From the NCBI RefSeq assembly GCF_018122595.1, contig NZ_JAGRQH010000001.1, positions 248,001 to 312,000 of the forward strand: a stretch of DNA of 64,000 nucleotides. Reading direction: 5' to 3'. The position numbers and the translations under genes are program-made. Each line of letters begins with the position of its first letter. Positions within the stretch are counted from its first letter, which is position 1. Under the pieces are notes generated by a model. The model searched no databases. It worked only from the letters and a program-made list of their open reading frames with translations, and had not been told where the DNA came from. Positions 62,369-64,000 of the stretch are shown here, piece by piece. The DNA is from Neokomagataea anthophila. GTDB lineage: Bacteria; Pseudomonadota; Alphaproteobacteria; Acetobacterales; Acetobacteraceae.

Positions 62369-63280
62369 TTATTTGCCTGAAGCCGCTTTCCGCCGCCCAG
62401 AAGAACGCACCTTCTTTGCTGGCGCCTCTTCTGATCCTTCACTTACAGCCTTTTTTGAGGCTGTTTTTAAAGGAACAACTTCCAGCAAAAATGCTTCCAG
62501 AGGCGCTAAGCTTTCTGCTTCAAGTGCTGTCGAGCCATCAACCGGCCCCAAACGAGTACCATCTGTGAACGTTGCCGTCAGGCGCACTTCATGCGTTTCT
62601 GCGGATTCATTTTTCAGACGTACGCGCAGACCCAAAATCGGCAGAGCCATACCGCGAGAACCGCAATATTGACCACCTTCTGCCCAAGGTGAAAGCCAAC
62701 CTTTTCCAAGCACAGCCTGATATTCAATATCAGTTGCTGGGATTTTATCGACTGGAGCGACTGCAAACCCTTCGATCCATGTCTGGCTCTCTGGCGTGCC
62801 CATCCACTCACCAATAACACCACCAACGTCACCGCGGCGTTGAACATGCGCCGAGATCTCCAAGCCTTGTGCTGCTGGTGCTGCAACCTGCTCCGGTGTG
62901 CTTTCTGCGGTAGCAGGCGCTACTGCAGCCGTTGGACCAGCCAATTGCACGACTTGAAGCTGAGGCGCGCCGGCTTCACTGCTTGGGTCCTGGTACGTCG
63001 TAACCAAAACAGCGGCAGGACCACGCAGAACGCGCACGAGCGCAGCGCCTTTACTGCCTCCAATCCAACCGTCTTCATCAAACGTACTAATACTTACCAA
63101 ACCAGCCGGTGTCGCAGGTGCACGTGAAATCCGCACGCCTGGCAAGCCACTTGGGCCCGAATCGGCTTGCCCAGGAGGATGAAAAATACAAAACACGCCT
63201 GCATCAAGCACCATCAGACGAGCGCTGGCTTTCAGGTCAATAACCCGATTTGGCCCAGGCGTTTCTTCAGAGTTTGTCAT
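62369..63280 (-). CDS. 303-residue unknown in the glycan cluster
   Basis: A protein of unrecognised family. Residues 1-110 form a beta-rich domain (IDLKASARLMVLDAGVFCIFHPPG, VSISTFDEDGWIGGSKGAALVRVLRGPAAVLVTTYQ), residues 110-145 an Ala/Pro/Gln linker, and residues 145-270 a second beta-rich domain (WIEGFAVAPVDKIPATDIEYQAVLGKGWLSPWAEGGQYCGSRGMALPILGLRVRLKN, then HEVRLTATFTDGTRLGPVDG). The tail is strongly basic (KKAVSEGSEEAPAKKVRSSGRRKA). No signal peptide or catalytic motif is evident. It lies between two GT4 genes on the same strand, so a link to glycan assembly is likely by context only. Confidence 0.65.
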   Translation of the reverse strand: MTNSEETPGPNRVIDLKASARLMVLDAGVFCIFHPPGQADSGPSGLPGVRISRAPATPAGLVSISTFDEDGWIGGSKGAALVRVLRGPAAVLVTTYQDPSSEAGAPQLQVVQLAGPTAAVAPATAESTPEQVAAPAAQGLEISAHVQRRGDVGGVIGEWMGTPESQTWIEGFAVAPVDKIPATDIEYQAVLGKGWLSPWAEGGQYCGSRGMALPILGLRVRLKNESAETHEVRLTATFTDGTRLGPVDGSTALEAESLAPLEAFLLEVVPLKTASKKAVSEGSEEAPAKKVRSSGRRKAASGK

Positions 63281-63475
63281 TCTTTACTCCCAATAGGTCC
63301 CACACATCCGGGCGTCATTACGGAACTCAAGCAGCCAAACTAAAGCCAAGAGCGATAAACGCACATGAAATATTCCATTCTTGAAGAAATGTATCCCTCC
63401 AGAAAATGAAACTCCCATGTTCATCCACCCTAGTCTAACTGTCTTTACAAACAGGTAAACCCATTCTCTTCAAAC

Positions 63476-64000
63476 TTATCGATACCAACGTAGTAAAATA
63501 AAACGCAGAAGCTGTAATGAAGATGCACCAAGTGGAAGAATAATCCCATCTCGCTCCTTCACCCTCTCAGCTTGTGCACCAATGTCAAAGCACATCACCT
63601 CCAAACCCGCCTTCCAGATAATACTCAACGCATAACACCAAGTTTCAGGAGCAATAGAAGGAATGAAACCTACATCTGGGTTGTATTTTTCAATAAGTTT
63701 GAATGCTTCTCCTTCCTTATACTCTCCCGTGACAATCACACCAGCATCCATTAATTCATTATCATTAGGTGTATGACCAACCAGTATTATCTCTACGGGC
63801 AATGAATGAGTTCTAATATCACGGGCCATGCTTAACAAAACATGATAACCCTTCCATTGACCAATCCCACCAAGCACGCATAGCCGTAAAGGCCGCCCTT
63901 GCACCGTTACAGCCCCACTACGCTGACCAAGCGGCGTCGGGAAATCATCCGCTTCGAGTTCTTCCACCTCAAAAGCCGTCACTGGAAAATGGCGCCGAAA
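63476..64000 (-). CDS. GT4 family glycosyltransferase, partial (N-terminus outside window)
   Basis: The minus strand is open from the right edge (reading frame continues upstream of 64000) to a stop at 63476. The visible part is the C-terminal nucleotide-binding domain of a GT-B enzyme: LRLCVLGGIGQWKGYHVLLSMARDIRTHSLPVEIILVGHTPN, YKEGEAFKLIEKYNPDVGFIPSIAPETWCYALSIIWKAGLEVMCFDIGAQAERV, which holds the E-containing donor-binding segment, then IILPLGASS. A GTG at 63982 is not needed as a start because the frame stays open. The acceptor is unknown. Confidence 0.75.
   Translation of the reverse strand, partial: FRRHFPVTAFEVEELEADDFPTPLGQRSGAVTVQGRPLRLCVLGGIGQWKGYHVLLSMARDIRTHSLPVEIILVGHTPNDNELMDAGVIVTGEYKEGEAFKLIEKYNPDVGFIPSIAPETWCYALSIIWKAGLEVMCFDIGAQAERVKERDGIILPLGASSLQLLRFILLRWYR

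Overview
The window looks like chromosomal DNA of an acetic acid bacterium (Acetobacteraceae, Alphaproteobacteria). Supporting signs are moderate GC content, a hopanoid-associated RND transporter (HpnN), a secreted AidA-like/Hint protein of the kind common in this family, an Azospirillum/Rhodospirillales-style flagellar block (FliL-FliM-DUF6468-MotE), and CnoX with an intact CXXC. The species cannot be fixed from sequence reading alone. No prophage, transposon or CRISPR array was seen; almost everything is housekeeping or accessory chromosomal gene content.

Layout. 1-9.9 kb: the N-terminal part of hpnN (runs off the left edge), a YigZ-family protein, an alginate-export-type outer-membrane barrel, an AT-rich hydrolase-like gene broken by a one-base frameshift, priA, and xerC coupled to a two-lobed retropepsin-like protease. 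10-18.4 kb: a secreted small protein, a P-II regulator with a candidate sigma-54 promoter, ubiH-cysE, a small repeat protein, aldose 1-epimerase, an overlooked 58-codon ORF coupled to mlaA-mlaC, a PhzF-like isomerase and a GNAT. 18.4-25 kb: ettA, tRNA-Ile2(CAU), ppa, two tandemly duplicated tRNA-Gly(GCC) genes, cnoX-Lon-N-like-trm112, and photolyase. 25-31.1 kb: the Hint protein behind a long AT-rich leader, then an FMN riboswitch and the complete ribD-ribE-ribBA-ribH operon.

31.1-40.7 kb: a LysR regulator divergent from a cupin-SDR-tautomerase operon; a tripartite RND efflux operon (adaptor, pump, outer-membrane factor, small periplasmic protein) divergent from its probable TetR repressor, with an inverted-repeat operator between them. 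40.7-46 kb: flagellar operon fliL-fliM-DUF6468-motE followed by a large uncharacterised exported protein. 46-54.2 kb: a lytic transglycosylase lipoprotein with SPOR domain, asparagine permease ansP, and the phosphate regulon pstC-pstA-pstB-phoU-phoB-phoR with a good Pho box but no pstS. 54.5-64 kb: a glycan region with a two-domain GT2 enzyme, dps, two paralogous GT32-like transferases with helical N-termini, a small hypothetical protein, two GT4 enzymes (the last runs off the right edge) and a 303-residue unknown.

The points most worth following up are the 58-codon ORF and 18-bp palindrome before mlaA, the large exported protein next to motE, the glycosyltransferase cluster with its unknown partner proteins, the 202-bp tandem tRNA-Gly duplication, and two genes whose reading frames seem to lack one base in a homopolymer (phase variation, decay or sequencing error).
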